Shown here piece by piece: positions 21,171 to 29,536 of a stretch of DNA of 64,000 nt (positions within the stretch are counted from its first letter, which is position 1; the number at the start of each line of letters is the position of its first letter). The DNA lies in the NCBI GenBank assembly GCA_964371945.1, contig CAYJPA010000009.1:22488-86487 (forward strand). The letters are read 5' to 3'. Source of the DNA: CAYJPA01 sp964371945. Lineage in GTDB: Bacteria; Chloroflexota; Chloroflexia; Thermomicrobiales; UBA6265. The notes below the pieces were generated by a model. It saw nothing but the letters and a program-made list of their open reading frames with translations. It searched no databases and was not told the DNA's origin. Both the position numbers and the translations under genes were made by a program.

Positions 21171-22355
21171 ATGAGCACTGTACGGTCGAGTGAGTTATCC
21201 GCAACGGACCAGGTCGCGCGCGCTCAGCGGCGGCTGGCCGGTTTGCGGCGCCCTTCGGATGATGCGGAGTCAGAGTTTCCTAGAATCATCGACTCTTCTT
21301 CGACAGATCGGGTGCACGAAGCAATTCAAGACCGCTTCGAGCTGTCTGTGCGCTCGGTGCGTATTCTCGATCTCGCTCGCCTTGCCAGGATGTCGACGAT
21401 CCACCGGCTGAACCAGCCCGAAATCGAGCTGGCAGGTTATTCGGCGACGAGGTCAGCGATCGGAGCGATGACACCGGGTGGTGGGTCCCGACCGCGCATC
21501 TTTGTCGCCTCGGTGGAAGACAGGATTGTCGGCTTCGCTCACTTTCAACCGACGTTTGCGGATCGCCGCTGGCATGCTATTGCCCTCGGCACCGGTACTG
21601 GCGTTTACGACGCTGGTCCGGTCGAAGATTCGCTCTTGCGACATGGAATCACCGCCGCCGGATTGCGAGGCGTGAAGCGGCTCTTTGCACGGATTGAGAG
21701 TGGAACCGATCTCGTAAGTAGTTTTGGGCGGCTTGGGTTCGCGCCGTACGCGACCGAAACCATTTTTGTCACCGAATCGGCGATGAATCTTGGGCAGTCG
21801 GTTCCGGTTCGCCGTCAGGAACAAACTGACACATGGGCGATCCACCAGCTTTACAACGCAACCGTGCCCAAAACCGTGCAGTACGCGGAGGCGTTGACGA
21901 GCCATCGTTGGGATTTGCGCGGCACCGACGAGCTGGCGCGCAGTTCGCGCAGATTGGGATGGCTGGTTGACGACGGCCATGCTGTTGCGGCGTACGGTCG
22001 CGTCTCCTGCGGAAAGCGCGCGCACGCGATCGAGCTGCTTTATCTGCCGGAGCGCACCGACGCATTGGGCGGGCTCATCGATTCGATCATTCATGAGCTC
22101 AAAACGAGCTCGCATGTCAAGCGGATCTACTGCACGCTGCGCGGATATCAGGCAGAAGCGGCAAAGGAGTTCGAATCGCGCGGATTCGAGCCGGTTCTGG
22201 AACAGGATTTGCACGTGAAGTACACGACTGCGACGGCACGCGCGCTTCAGGCGGAGCCAATATTACTCAACAGTGACGTAATCGAGCGGTTGCCGAAGCG
22301 GGTGCCCTCCTTTCTGAACCAGAAGCATCAGGACGAAGCAGCTAACCAAACGTGA
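21171..22355 (+). CDS. GNAT-family acetyltransferase-like protein, two-domain
   Basis: A 394-residue protein. The first half contains a segment IFVASVEDRIVGFAHFQP resembling the beta-strand core of GNAT domains, and the second half repeats the fold more loosely (LGWLVDDGHAVAAYGRVS ... YCTLRGYQAEAAKEFESRGFEPV), ending like the C-terminal GNAT strand. The acetyl-CoA loop (Q/R-x-x-G-x-G/A) is poorly conserved, so catalysis is uncertain. The ATG at 21171 is favoured by the promoter immediately upstream. A second large GNAT-type protein lies at 40850. Confidence 0.65.
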   Translation: MSTVRSSELSATDQVARAQRRLAGLRRPSDDAESEFPRIIDSSSTDRVHEAIQDRFELSVRSVRILDLARLARMSTIHRLNQPEIELAGYSATRSAIGAMTPGGGSRPRIFVASVEDRIVGFAHFQPTFADRRWHAIALGTGTGVYDAGPVEDSLLRHGITAAGLRGVKRLFARIESGTDLVSSFGRLGFAPYATETIFVTESAMNLGQSVPVRRQEQTDTWAIHQLYNATVPKTVQYAEALTSHRWDLRGTDELARSSRRLGWLVDDGHAVAAYGRVSCGKRAHAIELLYLPERTDALGGLIDSIIHELKTSSHVKRIYCTLRGYQAEAAKEFESRGFEPVLEQDLHVKYTTATARALQAEPILLNSDVIERLPKRVPSFLNQKHQDEAANQT

Positions 22356-22457
22356 TGAGTTCCCTGGGAGGGAGATATTGCAGACGACGAGCCCGTTGAC
22401 GAACGTATGGACAACGCCTGCCGACCATCTTCTCGGCAGCATCGCCAGGAGTGCCGA

Positions 22458-24236
22458 TTGACCACCACAGCACCGATCGCCCCGCCAGTGCCTGTACGCC
22501 GTGATTACGAGCGCGAAATCACCGACAACCTTGCCGATCTGCTCGCCGTCCTGCCGCCGGACATTTCGGCCGCGGTTGAACGTGTCCGGGCGGAAACGCA
22601 TCAAGGTGGACTCATCGAGATCGTCATGGATCTCGGCCGCCAACCGGAAGCGCGGTTTCAGGACGATGAGGTGGTGCTTTCGGACGAGGATGTCACGCGC
22701 GACGATCTTGCCTATGTCGCGGATCGCATCGGGGATTTCGGGGAGGACAACCGGGCCGGGATCGAGCGCACGCTGCACCGGATCTCGGCGATGCGCAACC
22801 GCACCGGCGACATCGTCGGCCTTACGTGCCGTATCGGGCGGGCCGTTTATGGAACGATCGCGATCATCCAGGATTTGGTCGAGTCAGGCGAGAGCATCTT
22901 GCTGCTCGGCCGCCCCGGTGTCGGCAAAACCACCATGTTGCGCGAGATCGCGCGAGTGCTGGCGGATGATCTGCACAAGCGAGTTGTGATCGTCGACACC
23001 AGTAACGAAATCGCGGGCGACGGAGACATCCCACATCCCGCGATCGGGCGCGCCCGGCGAATGCAGGTGCGAACCCCGACCGCGCAGCATGCCGTGATGA
23101 TCGAGGCAGTCGAGAACCATATGCCGGAAGTGATCGTGATCGACGAGATCGGCACCGAGCTGGAATCGATGGCGGCGCGCACAATCGCCGAGCGCGGCGT
23201 GCAGCTCATCGGGACGGCTCACGGCAACACACTCGAGAATCTGATGATGAACCCGACCCTGTCGGATCTCATCGGCGGCATTCAGTCGGTCACGCTTTCC
23301 GACGAGGAGGCTCGCCGGCGCGGAACGCAAAAGTCGATCCTAGAACGTAAGGCCCCGCCGACCTTCACCGTGATGGTTGAGATCGTAAGCCGCGACGAGG
23401 TGGCGGTTCATCGCGATGTCGCCGCCACCGTCGATGCCATCCTTCGCAGCGCGCCGATCCGAGCGGAGAATAGGCAACGACACGATAGCGGTGAGGTCGT
23501 CATCCGCAAGGAAGAGGACGCCCGCCGCGATCCGACATTGGGACCGCGATCGCCGAGCGGACCGGGCGCGATGTCCGGACCACGGGAGATCGTCGATATC
23601 ACATCTCGGCAATCGCCGCGGAATCTGGTCCCGGTCGAGCCGCGGATCGAAGAACGGATCGCCGAGGATCCGCGCTCCGTCACGCCCGCGCCATTTTCGT
23701 TGCGTGGACGGGGTACTGAGTCCAAGCCGCTTCGGATTTATCCCTTCGGTGTCAGTCGAAACCGTCTCGATGCAACCATTTCGCAGCTCAACGCCCCTGC
23801 CGTGATCGTGCGCGATATTCGCGAAGCGGATCTCGTGGTGACACTCAAGAATTACTTCCGTCGAAAGCCGCAACCGATCCGCGAAGCGGAAGCACGGGGC
23901 ATCGCGGTCTACGTCTTGCGCTCGAACACGGGTATCCAGATGGAGGGGGTACTGTCCTCGCTGCTGCCGCACGCGGTCAGACGGGCCGCGCCGCCACCTG
24001 AAAATGGAGCCGCCAACGAGCGGGTCGAAGGTCCGCAACTTACAAATGCGCTGGAGGAGGCGGAGAAGGCGATCGGCGCGGTGATGGAGGGCGCTCCTCC
24101 CATCTCCTTGATGCCGCAGGGGTCCTACGTGCGCAAGCTGCAACATCAACTTGCCGACCGCTATAACCTGGGGTCCCGAAGCAAGGGCAGGGAACCGAAC
24201 CGTCGTGTCGAGATTTACCGGCAGGGGCTGCAGTAG
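22458..24236 (+). CDS. AAA ATPase with C-terminal R3H domain (Ycf45/SpoIIIAA-like)
   Basis: 592 residues. Residues about 20-270 form a RecA-like ATPase related to SpoIIIAA and chloroplast Ycf45: Walker A GRPGVGKTTMLREIARVLAD, the family signature VDTSNEIAGDGDIPHPAIGRA, and Walker B VIVIDEIG. After a long polar linker (360-460) comes a second conserved block (LRIYPFGVSRNRLDATI) and a C-terminal R3H single-strand nucleic-acid-binding motif (LQHQLADRYNL). The start is TTG 22458: AGGAG lies exactly 6 nt before it, whereas the upstream ATG 22407 has no site. Exact role unknown; found in cyanobacteria, plastids and Chloroflexota. Confidence 0.88.
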   Translation: MTTTAPIAPPVPVRRDYEREITDNLADLLAVLPPDISAAVERVRAETHQGGLIEIVMDLGRQPEARFQDDEVVLSDEDVTRDDLAYVADRIGDFGEDNRAGIERTLHRISAMRNRTGDIVGLTCRIGRAVYGTIAIIQDLVESGESILLLGRPGVGKTTMLREIARVLADDLHKRVVIVDTSNEIAGDGDIPHPAIGRARRMQVRTPTAQHAVMIEAVENHMPEVIVIDEIGTELESMAARTIAERGVQLIGTAHGNTLENLMMNPTLSDLIGGIQSVTLSDEEARRRGTQKSILERKAPPTFTVMVEIVSRDEVAVHRDVAATVDAILRSAPIRAENRQRHDSGEVVIRKEEDARRDPTLGPRSPSGPGAMSGPREIVDITSRQSPRNLVPVEPRIEERIAEDPRSVTPAPFSLRGRGTESKPLRIYPFGVSRNRLDATISQLNAPAVIVRDIREADLVVTLKNYFRRKPQPIREAEARGIAVYVLRSNTGIQMEGVLSSLLPHAVRRAAPPPENGAANERVEGPQLTNALEEAEKAIGAVMEGAPPISLMPQGSYVRKLQHQLADRYNLGSRSKGREPNRRVEIYRQGLQ

Positions 24237-24240
24237 CACG

Positions 24241-24906
24241 ATGGCTGGCTGGTTCGTCACCTTCGAGGGCCCGGAAGGCGCGGGCAAGAGCACGCAGATC
24301 CGGCTCCTGGCCGATCACCTCCGCTCACAGGGCCAGAGCGTCGTCGCTACACGAGAACCGGGCGGAACCGCCATCGGAGAGCAGATCCGTTCGATCCTGT
24401 TGAGTCGAGACTCGGGTGCAATGGCGCCGGAAACGGAAGCATTGCTCCATACTGCTGCCCGAGCGCAGCACGTTGTAGAGGTAATCCGACCGGCTCTCGA
24501 CCGAGTCGATGTCGTGCTTTGCGACCGCTTCGTGGAGTCGACACTTGCTTATCAGGGCGGTGGTCGCGGACTTCCGATTGATCAGCTGCGCGAGCTCCAG
24601 CAGCTGGCGACCGGCGGCCTCGCGCCGGACCTGAAGGTGCTGTTGGACCTGGATGTCGATGTCGGATTAGGTCGAAGGCGCAGAGAGATTGGCTCGGCAA
24701 ATCGAATGGACGACGAGGAGCTGGCGTTCCACCGCCGTGTTCGAGATGCGTACCGCACGATGGCGGTCGAAGATCCGGCTGGCTGGGTGGTGATCGATGG
24801 TGACCAATCAGTCGGCGTAGTTGCGGCGGCGATCAATGAAGCGGTCTCGAGTGCCCTTGCGCGCGCGGGATTTGATCTCGAGATTCGCGCCCCGGTGAAG
24901 TCGTGA
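24241..24906 (+). CDS. tmk: Thymidylate kinase
   Basis: Phosphorylates dTMP to dTDP for DNA synthesis. 221 residues with the P-loop FEGPEGAGKSTQ at 9-20, the DR-x motif CDRFVESTLAYQGGGRG, and the LID region with RRRREIGSANRMDDEEL. The Arg in the P-loop neighbourhood and LID place it near Gram-positive type enzymes. ATG follows the preceding stop by 4 nt. Downstream darA is 19 nt away, the same tmk-darA order as in Firmicutes. Confidence 0.96.
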   Translation: MAGWFVTFEGPEGAGKSTQIRLLADHLRSQGQSVVATREPGGTAIGEQIRSILLSRDSGAMAPETEALLHTAARAQHVVEVIRPALDRVDVVLCDRFVESTLAYQGGGRGLPIDQLRELQQLATGGLAPDLKVLLDLDVDVGLGRRRREIGSANRMDDEELAFHRRVRDAYRTMAVEDPAGWVVIDGDQSVGVVAAAINEAVSSALARAGFDLEIRAPVKS

Positions 24907-24925
24907 TCTCGCCTGGAGCGAGCAC

Positions 24926-25258
24926 ATGAAGCTCGTTATTTCGATCGTTAGTACCGGCGACCTGGACGAACTGTTGCGCCGCATGGCTGCAAAGGGGTAC
25001 CGTGCTACCGTTGTCGATCAGCGAGGCGGCTTTCTGCGACAGGGAAACGTTACACTACTGATCGGCGTTCAAGCAGCGTTGGTTGCCGACGTGTTGAAGC
25101 TGATCAACGGTTGTTGTCGCACTCGCCAGTCACTTGTCAATCCCGCGATGCCGATGGTCGAGCCAGGGGAGTTTTTCATCTCGCAACCTATGGAGACCAT
25201 TGAGGGCGGGGCGATTTGCTTCGTGCTCAATATCGAACGATACGAACGAATCGCGTAA
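24926..25258 (+). CDS. darA: PII-like cyclic-di-AMP receptor (DarA/PstA)
   Basis: A 110-residue trimeric PII-like protein that binds c-di-AMP. The sequence aligns along its whole length with DarA: N-terminal MKLVISIVSTGDLDELLRRM, the RGGFLRQGNVTLLIGV core with the flexible loop before it, and the C-terminal strand GGAICFVLNIERYERI. TGGAG lies 8 nt before the ATG. In Bacillus and Staphylococcus the orthologue also follows tmk, so the neighbourhood is conserved. No diadenylate cyclase is in the window; one must be elsewhere if the signal is used. Confidence 0.9.
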   Translation: MKLVISIVSTGDLDELLRRMAAKGYRATVVDQRGGFLRQGNVTLLIGVQAALVADVLKLINGCCRTRQSLVNPAMPMVEPGEFFISQPMETIEGGAICFVLNIERYERIA

Positions 25259-25306
25259 GCACGATCACCCCGCACGCGAAATGCCCAGGTTCACGGAGTG
25301 CACCCA

Positions 25307-26164
25307 ATGGAAGCAGTTGTCGCGCGTGGAATACAGGTGTTGTTGGCCCTTGGGGGCGCATATCTGGTTGCGCTGTGGTTTGTCCTCATCGTTTGGACAT
25401 TCAGAGATATCGAAACACGAAGCCGGAACGTCATCACGCAGGTCTTTTCGACATTGTTGGCGGTCCTCTTCTTCATACCGGGCACACTCCTCTATCTGAT
25501 TCTGCGTCCGAAAGAGACGCTGGACGCCGCGTTTCAGCGTTCGCTCGAAGAGGAATATCTCCTGCAGGACCTTGAAGAGCTACCGCTTTGTCGATCGTGC
25601 CAGCATTACGTCGACGACGATTACATGATTTGCCCGCATTGCCAGACTCAATTGCGCGATGCCTGTACGGCGTGCTCGAGACTGGTCGATCTGCGCTGGA
25701 CCGTATGCCCGTATTGCGGCTCCGAGCAGGAGCGTTCCAAGGACGAGGAGCTCGAGAAGGTGCCTGAGGTGGCGGCCCGTTGGGCAGCACCGATTGCGCT
25801 TCGCCGCCGGATCCTGCGTCAGCTTCCTGCCGGGGCTCCTCTGGAAGGCGCTTCGGTACGAGAATCCGATTCGCGGCCCGCCGCGTTCACCGCGCTCAGT
25901 CCAGGAGCAACGCAACCACCTCCGCCCGTGCGGCTGTTCGATCGCAAGAAAACGCGCGAGGCGTCCCGGCTCAATGGCTACCGGCGTCCCACGATGCTCA
26001 ACAGCAGCGGCTTGATGTCAGGCGGCGGCTCGCTGGTTGACCGCTTTGGCCGGACGCTCGATGCAAATCACCACGATGCCGGTTCGAACGGTCGCGAAGG
26101 ACTGGGGACCGTCGAGCGAGAGGGTTCCAGAGTTCCGGTTTCGAGCAAAGAGACCGGCGATTAG
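25307..26164 (+). CDS. Membrane-anchored double zinc-ribbon protein
   Basis: 285 residues. Two N-terminal hydrophobic spans (about 8-30 and 45-65) are followed by the cytosolic segment LQDLEELPLCRSCQHYV and three Cys-x2-Cys knuckles (CRSC, CPHC, CTAC, CPYC), a DZR-like double zinc ribbon at about 95-145. The remaining C-terminal half is Pro/Arg-rich and probably disordered. Start at ATG 25307 has CGGAG at 8 nt; a GTG 9 nt earlier has no site. Function unknown; the last gene of the ftsK-to-darA plus-strand series and convergent with nadK. Confidence 0.75.
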   Translation: MEAVVARGIQVLLALGGAYLVALWFVLIVWTFRDIETRSRNVITQVFSTLLAVLFFIPGTLLYLILRPKETLDAAFQRSLEEEYLLQDLEELPLCRSCQHYVDDDYMICPHCQTQLRDACTACSRLVDLRWTVCPYCGSEQERSKDEELEKVPEVAARWAAPIALRRRILRQLPAGAPLEGASVRESDSRPAAFTALSPGATQPPPPVRLFDRKKTREASRLNGYRRPTMLNSSGLMSGGGSLVDRFGRTLDANHHDAGSNGREGLGTVEREGSRVPVSSKETGD

Positions 26165-26224
26165 GTCGCCCTCCTTGTTCCGCAACCATGAATCGGCCTG
26201 GCCGGAATTCGTAGGGATGTCCGC

Positions 26225-27121
26225 TTATCCGCGCGTTGGGGCTGAGCGGAGAGAAGGAACGGCATCGGGGCGGATTCGGAAGTTGAATTTCGAGCGGAAG
26301 GCATCGTAAAAGTTGGTGCCGCCGATCGAAATGAGCTTGAACGCGTGCTTGCCGCGAATCACCCGAACGACGTCGCTGAACTGCAGATCATGGACGAGAC
26401 GGCCGTCCAGGATCAGCGATGCCTCGTGCTTGTTCGCCAGCAACAATTCGATCGCGACCGATTCCGCGGCGACGAAGGGCGTTCTGATCGGGGAGTGGCA
26501 CGAGATTGGAACGATTGCGAATCCGCGCACGCCCGCGGTCAGGATCGGGCCGCCGGCCGCCATGCAGTAAGCCGTGCTGCCGCGCGGGGTCGCGACGATC
26601 ATGCCGTCACCGGGATATGTGTTGACATAATAACCGTCGATGTAGACCTCGACATCGATCATGCGCACACCCCCGCGAATCACGACATCGTTGATCGCCC
26701 ACCCCTGGTCGAGCAAAACGCCGTTGCGCTCGACCGCGGCGGCGAGCGTTGAGCTTTCTTCGACCTCGAACCGTCCTTCGATGAGCGCCAGCACGGCCAG
26801 CTCCCAATTGCTCCGTTCGACCAGCGCCAGGAAACCGACCTTGCCGAAATTGATGCCAAGCAGTGGAATGTCGGGGTATGTGTTGGCGGCGCGCATCATC
26901 AGGCCGTCGCCGCCGAGGACGATGATCGCGTCGACCTCGGTGCGATCGTTCGTTTGGAGATCCGACTCGAGCAGAACGGTGCAGCCACGTTCAACCAGCC
27001 AGGCTTCGATTTCTGGGGCGAGGGCTGTCGCTTCGTCTTTGCTGTGCGCGGCAACGAGTCCGATCGTATTGATCGACTTCAAGGCGGCCGTAGTCGCAGG
27101 TGAAAACGTTCGAGGAATCAT
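26225..27121 (-). CDS. nadK: NAD kinase
   Basis: Makes NADP from NAD and ATP. 298 residues. The diagnostic GGDG motif is at 70-73 (VLGGDGLMMRAA), followed by LGINFGKVGFLALV, the NE/D-type motif region and the GSTAYCMAAGGPI stretch, with C-terminal ILDGR. Its ATG overlaps the nrtR stop by four bases (ATGA), and GGAGGG lies about 11 nt upstream in nrtR. The tight coupling to nrtR suggests control by NAD-linked metabolites. Confidence 0.95.
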   Translation of the reverse strand: MIPRTFSPATTAALKSINTIGLVAAHSKDEATALAPEIEAWLVERGCTVLLESDLQTNDRTEVDAIIVLGGDGLMMRAANTYPDIPLLGINFGKVGFLALVERSNWELAVLALIEGRFEVEESSTLAAAVERNGVLLDQGWAINDVVIRGGVRMIDVEVYIDGYYVNTYPGDGMIVATPRGSTAYCMAAGGPILTAGVRGFAIVPISCHSPIRTPFVAAESVAIELLLANKHEASLILDGRLVHDLQFSDVVRVIRGKHAFKLISIGGTNFYDAFRSKFNFRIRPDAVPSLRSAPTRG

Positions 27122-27870
27122 GAAACCATGGCTCCCTCCGCTGGGTCGGCCCAGTGAGGTGTGAGGTACGAAGCCGCGTCACGTTCGGCGCGGAACCGGT
27201 AGAGAACGGCGGGACGATGGCTCCCGTCCCGCCGTTTTTCTCCGGTCGGGCTGAGAATACCCGACGCGATCATCCGGCGACGGAAGTTCCGCTTGTCGAG
27301 ATCATGCCCGAGAATGGTTTCGTACGCATTTTGGAGCTCCGTCAACGTAAAGTGAGCTGGAAGCAGGTGAAAGGCGATGTTGGTATAGCCCAGCTTCGCT
27401 CTCAACCGGACCACGGCGTAGTCGACCACCATCTGGTCGGCCCCGCTGAGACTCTCCTGCCGCCCGGCAGATTGCCAGGTGACATCCGAGGTCGATGCCG
27501 GTTGAGCTTCGGAACAAATCAGCGCGATATAGCTCACAATGATCGACCATTGATCGTCATTTTCGAGCACGCTCAACGTGTAGAGCTGCTCGAGGTATTG
27601 CTCATCGATCGAGGTTGCCGTACGAACGATTCGACGCGCCGCCGCATCGAGCGACTCCGCGACTTCAGGGAGATCTCTCGGCAGTCCGTATTGTTCTGGT
27701 TTGTTGTGAATCGCAACCAGGAGATCGCCACTGGTGAGGGTGAAAAGCACGACCCGCACGTCGACGGCGGGATCCGTCGCGTAGCCGGCGACTGCTGCGC
27801 GTTCGATTGTCGAACGATCCGCCCGCGACATCATCTGCTGGAAATCCTCTGCCGGGTCGCACCTGTTCAT
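27118..27870 (-). CDS. nrtR: NrtR-type transcriptional regulator (Nudix-related)
   Basis: Regulator of NAD metabolism that senses ADP-ribose. About 250 residues: an N-terminal Nudix-like domain (VDVRVVLFTLTSGDLLVAIHN) whose Nudix box is degenerate, consistent with sensing rather than hydrolysis, and a C-terminal winged helix (YTNIAFHLLPAHFTLTELQ ... LDKRNFRRRMIASGIL) typical of NrtR. The ATG at 27870 lacks a Shine-Dalgarno but lies 8 nt from a TACACT box with TTGTCT 17 nt further up, so I read it as leaderless. An ATG at 27834 with GAGGA 10 nt upstream is the alternative. It overlaps nadK. Confidence 0.85.
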   Translation of the reverse strand: MNRCDPAEDFQQMMSRADRSTIERAAVAGYATDPAVDVRVVLFTLTSGDLLVAIHNKPEQYGLPRDLPEVAESLDAAARRIVRTATSIDEQYLEQLYTLSVLENDDQWSIIVSYIALICSEAQPASTSDVTWQSAGRQESLSGADQMVVDYAVVRLRAKLGYTNIAFHLLPAHFTLTELQNAYETILGHDLDKRNFRRRMIASGILSPTGEKRRDGSHRPAVLYRFRAERDAASYLTPHWADPAEGAMVS

Positions 27871-27878
27871 TGTCAGCG

Positions 27879-27907
27879 AGTGTACGTGAGGAGCGGAAGG
27901 CAGACAA
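27879..27907 (-). promoter_or_regulatory. Promoter for nrtR-nadK, leaderless type
   Basis: On the minus strand TTGTCT (27907-27902), 17 nt, TACACT (27884-27879), then 8 nt to the ATG at 27870. Confidence 0.5.
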
Positions 27908-27966
27908 AGAAGACGGGCGGTTGATCGCCGGGAACTCATTCCATGTGGGGTCGCTTGAGCCGGGCG

Positions 27967-28593
27967 CTAGGCGGCGTTCAGGGTGTCTTCGGCGTACCAG
28001 ATCGCATCGGCGACAGACATCTGCGTGAGGACCACGTGGCGCACGACGCCGTCTTTGTCGATGAAGAGGTGAGTCGGAAAGTTATAGATCGGATATGCCT
28101 CGCCGGTGGCCATTCGGAATTGATCCGAATAGACCGGAAACGAGACTTTGCTCTGAGCGGCGTAGAGGGTGGCATCAAGCTCAGGCTCGCCAAGACTCAC
28201 CGCCAGCAAAACGATTCCTTTCGAGGCAAGTTGTTGATAGGCCGTCTCGATGTCCGGCATTTCCGAGCGACAGGGCGCACACCAGGAGCCCCAAAAGTTC
28301 AACCAAACAGCTTGTCCACGCAACGACGAGAGGGAGACTTCCAGTCCTAGCATTTCGTTGGTCACCGTGATATCCGGGGCGATCTCGCCGGCGCGAGGAA
28401 GCAATTTCTGATTTACGCCGCCCTGGCCCAGGTCGCCAAGTCCCTGCCTGCCGGCGAGCAACCAGGCCGCGAGCACGATTGCCAGTGCCAGTCCGATGCT
28501 GGTGAAAGCACGCGCATTTTTGTGCTTTGGCGAGGTTCGCGGTGTTGACGGATTGGTCTCGTCGACCTGTTCCACGTTACTAGACCCCACCAT
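27967..28593 (-). CDS. Membrane-anchored thioredoxin-like protein (ResA/TlpA type)
   Basis: Extracytoplasmic thiol reductase that keeps apocytochrome c CXXCH cysteines reduced. About 208 residues with one N-terminal anchor (SIGLALAIVLAAWLLA) and a thioredoxin fold bearing the redox pair WCAPCRSEMPDIE near residue 103. It is the last gene of the ccdA-resB-ccsA set. Start uncertain: ATG 28593 overlaps the ccsA end, while GTG 28575 just after the ccsA stop has GTGGGG 9 nt upstream. Confidence 0.9.
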   Translation of the reverse strand: MVGSSNVEQVDETNPSTPRTSPKHKNARAFTSIGLALAIVLAAWLLAGRQGLGDLGQGGVNQKLLPRAGEIAPDITVTNEMLGLEVSLSSLRGQAVWLNFWGSWCAPCRSEMPDIETAYQQLASKGIVLLAVSLGEPELDATLYAAQSKVSFPVYSDQFRMATGEAYPIYNFPTHLFIDKDGVVRHVVLTQMSVADAIWYAEDTLNAA

Positions 28594-29482
28594 ACGCGTG
28601 CAGTCCACCGAAGAAGTAATTGCCGTAGTAGGTGAACATCACGGCCCCGAATCCGAACAAGAGCACCACCGCACTTCGCCTGCCGCGCCAGCCGCGCAAC
28701 GTGCGTGTGTGTAGATAAACGCCATAGACCAGCCAGGTGAAGAGCGCGGCGGTTTCTTTTGGGTCCCACGACCAGTACGATCCCCAGGCCTGATGCGCCC
28801 AAACTGAACCAAGGATCAAGACCAGGGCCAGAAGCGGAAACCCGAATGTCACAGAACGATACCCAATATCGTCGAGCATCTCGGGACTGGGGAGCCAACT
28901 GATCTTCTTCCTGCTGGCGATCAAGTAGAGAAACGCGGACGCGAATGAGACCGCGAATGTCGCATACGCCAGAATCGCGCTCGAAACATGGGCAGTCATC
29001 AACGGTCGATTTTGGAGCGCGGGGTTGAGCGCATCCACTTCTCGCATGTGGGCCGGAAGCGACCAGATGTAGAGCGACATCACGAACGCGACGGAAATCA
29101 CGATCGCCCCGAGCTGCTTGACGCCGTACATTCGCTCGAAGAGCAGGTAAATCAGTCCCACCGCGAAGATGAACGCCAGCGAGAACTCATACATATTGCT
29201 GTATGGACCGCGCTCTGAAACGATCGTACGGAAGAGAACCGCCAATCCGGCAAAAAAGACCCCGAACCAGCCGAGCATCGTGCCGAACCGCGCCGCGCTG
29301 TTCGGCCCCGGTATGTACTCGGCCGTGGACGATGTGAACATCGCGCCATCCGGTGTCGCCAGGGCAGACTGTTTCAGTCGAAACCGGCCAGCAGCAAACG
29401 CGAGATACGCGAGAGTGGAAAAACCAAACGAGATTGAGGCCGCGCTGAAGCAGTAGAACGAGAGTTTGACTAGACTTTCCAT
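28580..29482 (-). CDS. ccsA: Cytochrome c biogenesis protein CcsA/ResC
   Basis: Heme-handling membrane subunit of System II cytochrome c synthase. 300 residues with about eight membrane spans; the periplasmic WWD-type signature WGSYWSWDPKETAALFTW is intact near residue 225, flanked by conserved His residues. Lies 54 nt downstream of resB and overlaps the thioredoxin-like gene. ResB plus CcsA form the complete synthase. Confidence 0.95.
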   Translation of the reverse strand: MESLVKLSFYCFSAASISFGFSTLAYLAFAAGRFRLKQSALATPDGAMFTSSTAEYIPGPNSAARFGTMLGWFGVFFAGLAVLFRTIVSERGPYSNMYEFSLAFIFAVGLIYLLFERMYGVKQLGAIVISVAFVMSLYIWSLPAHMREVDALNPALQNRPLMTAHVSSAILAYATFAVSFASAFLYLIASRKKISWLPSPEMLDDIGYRSVTFGFPLLALVLILGSVWAHQAWGSYWSWDPKETAALFTWLVYGVYLHTRTLRGWRGRRSAVVLLFGFGAVMFTYYGNYFFGGLHAYGGV

Positions 29483-29536
29483 TGGCGCTTTTCCGTTCCT
29501 ATCGTAGGTCTAACATCCTGGAGCACATTGAGCGGA

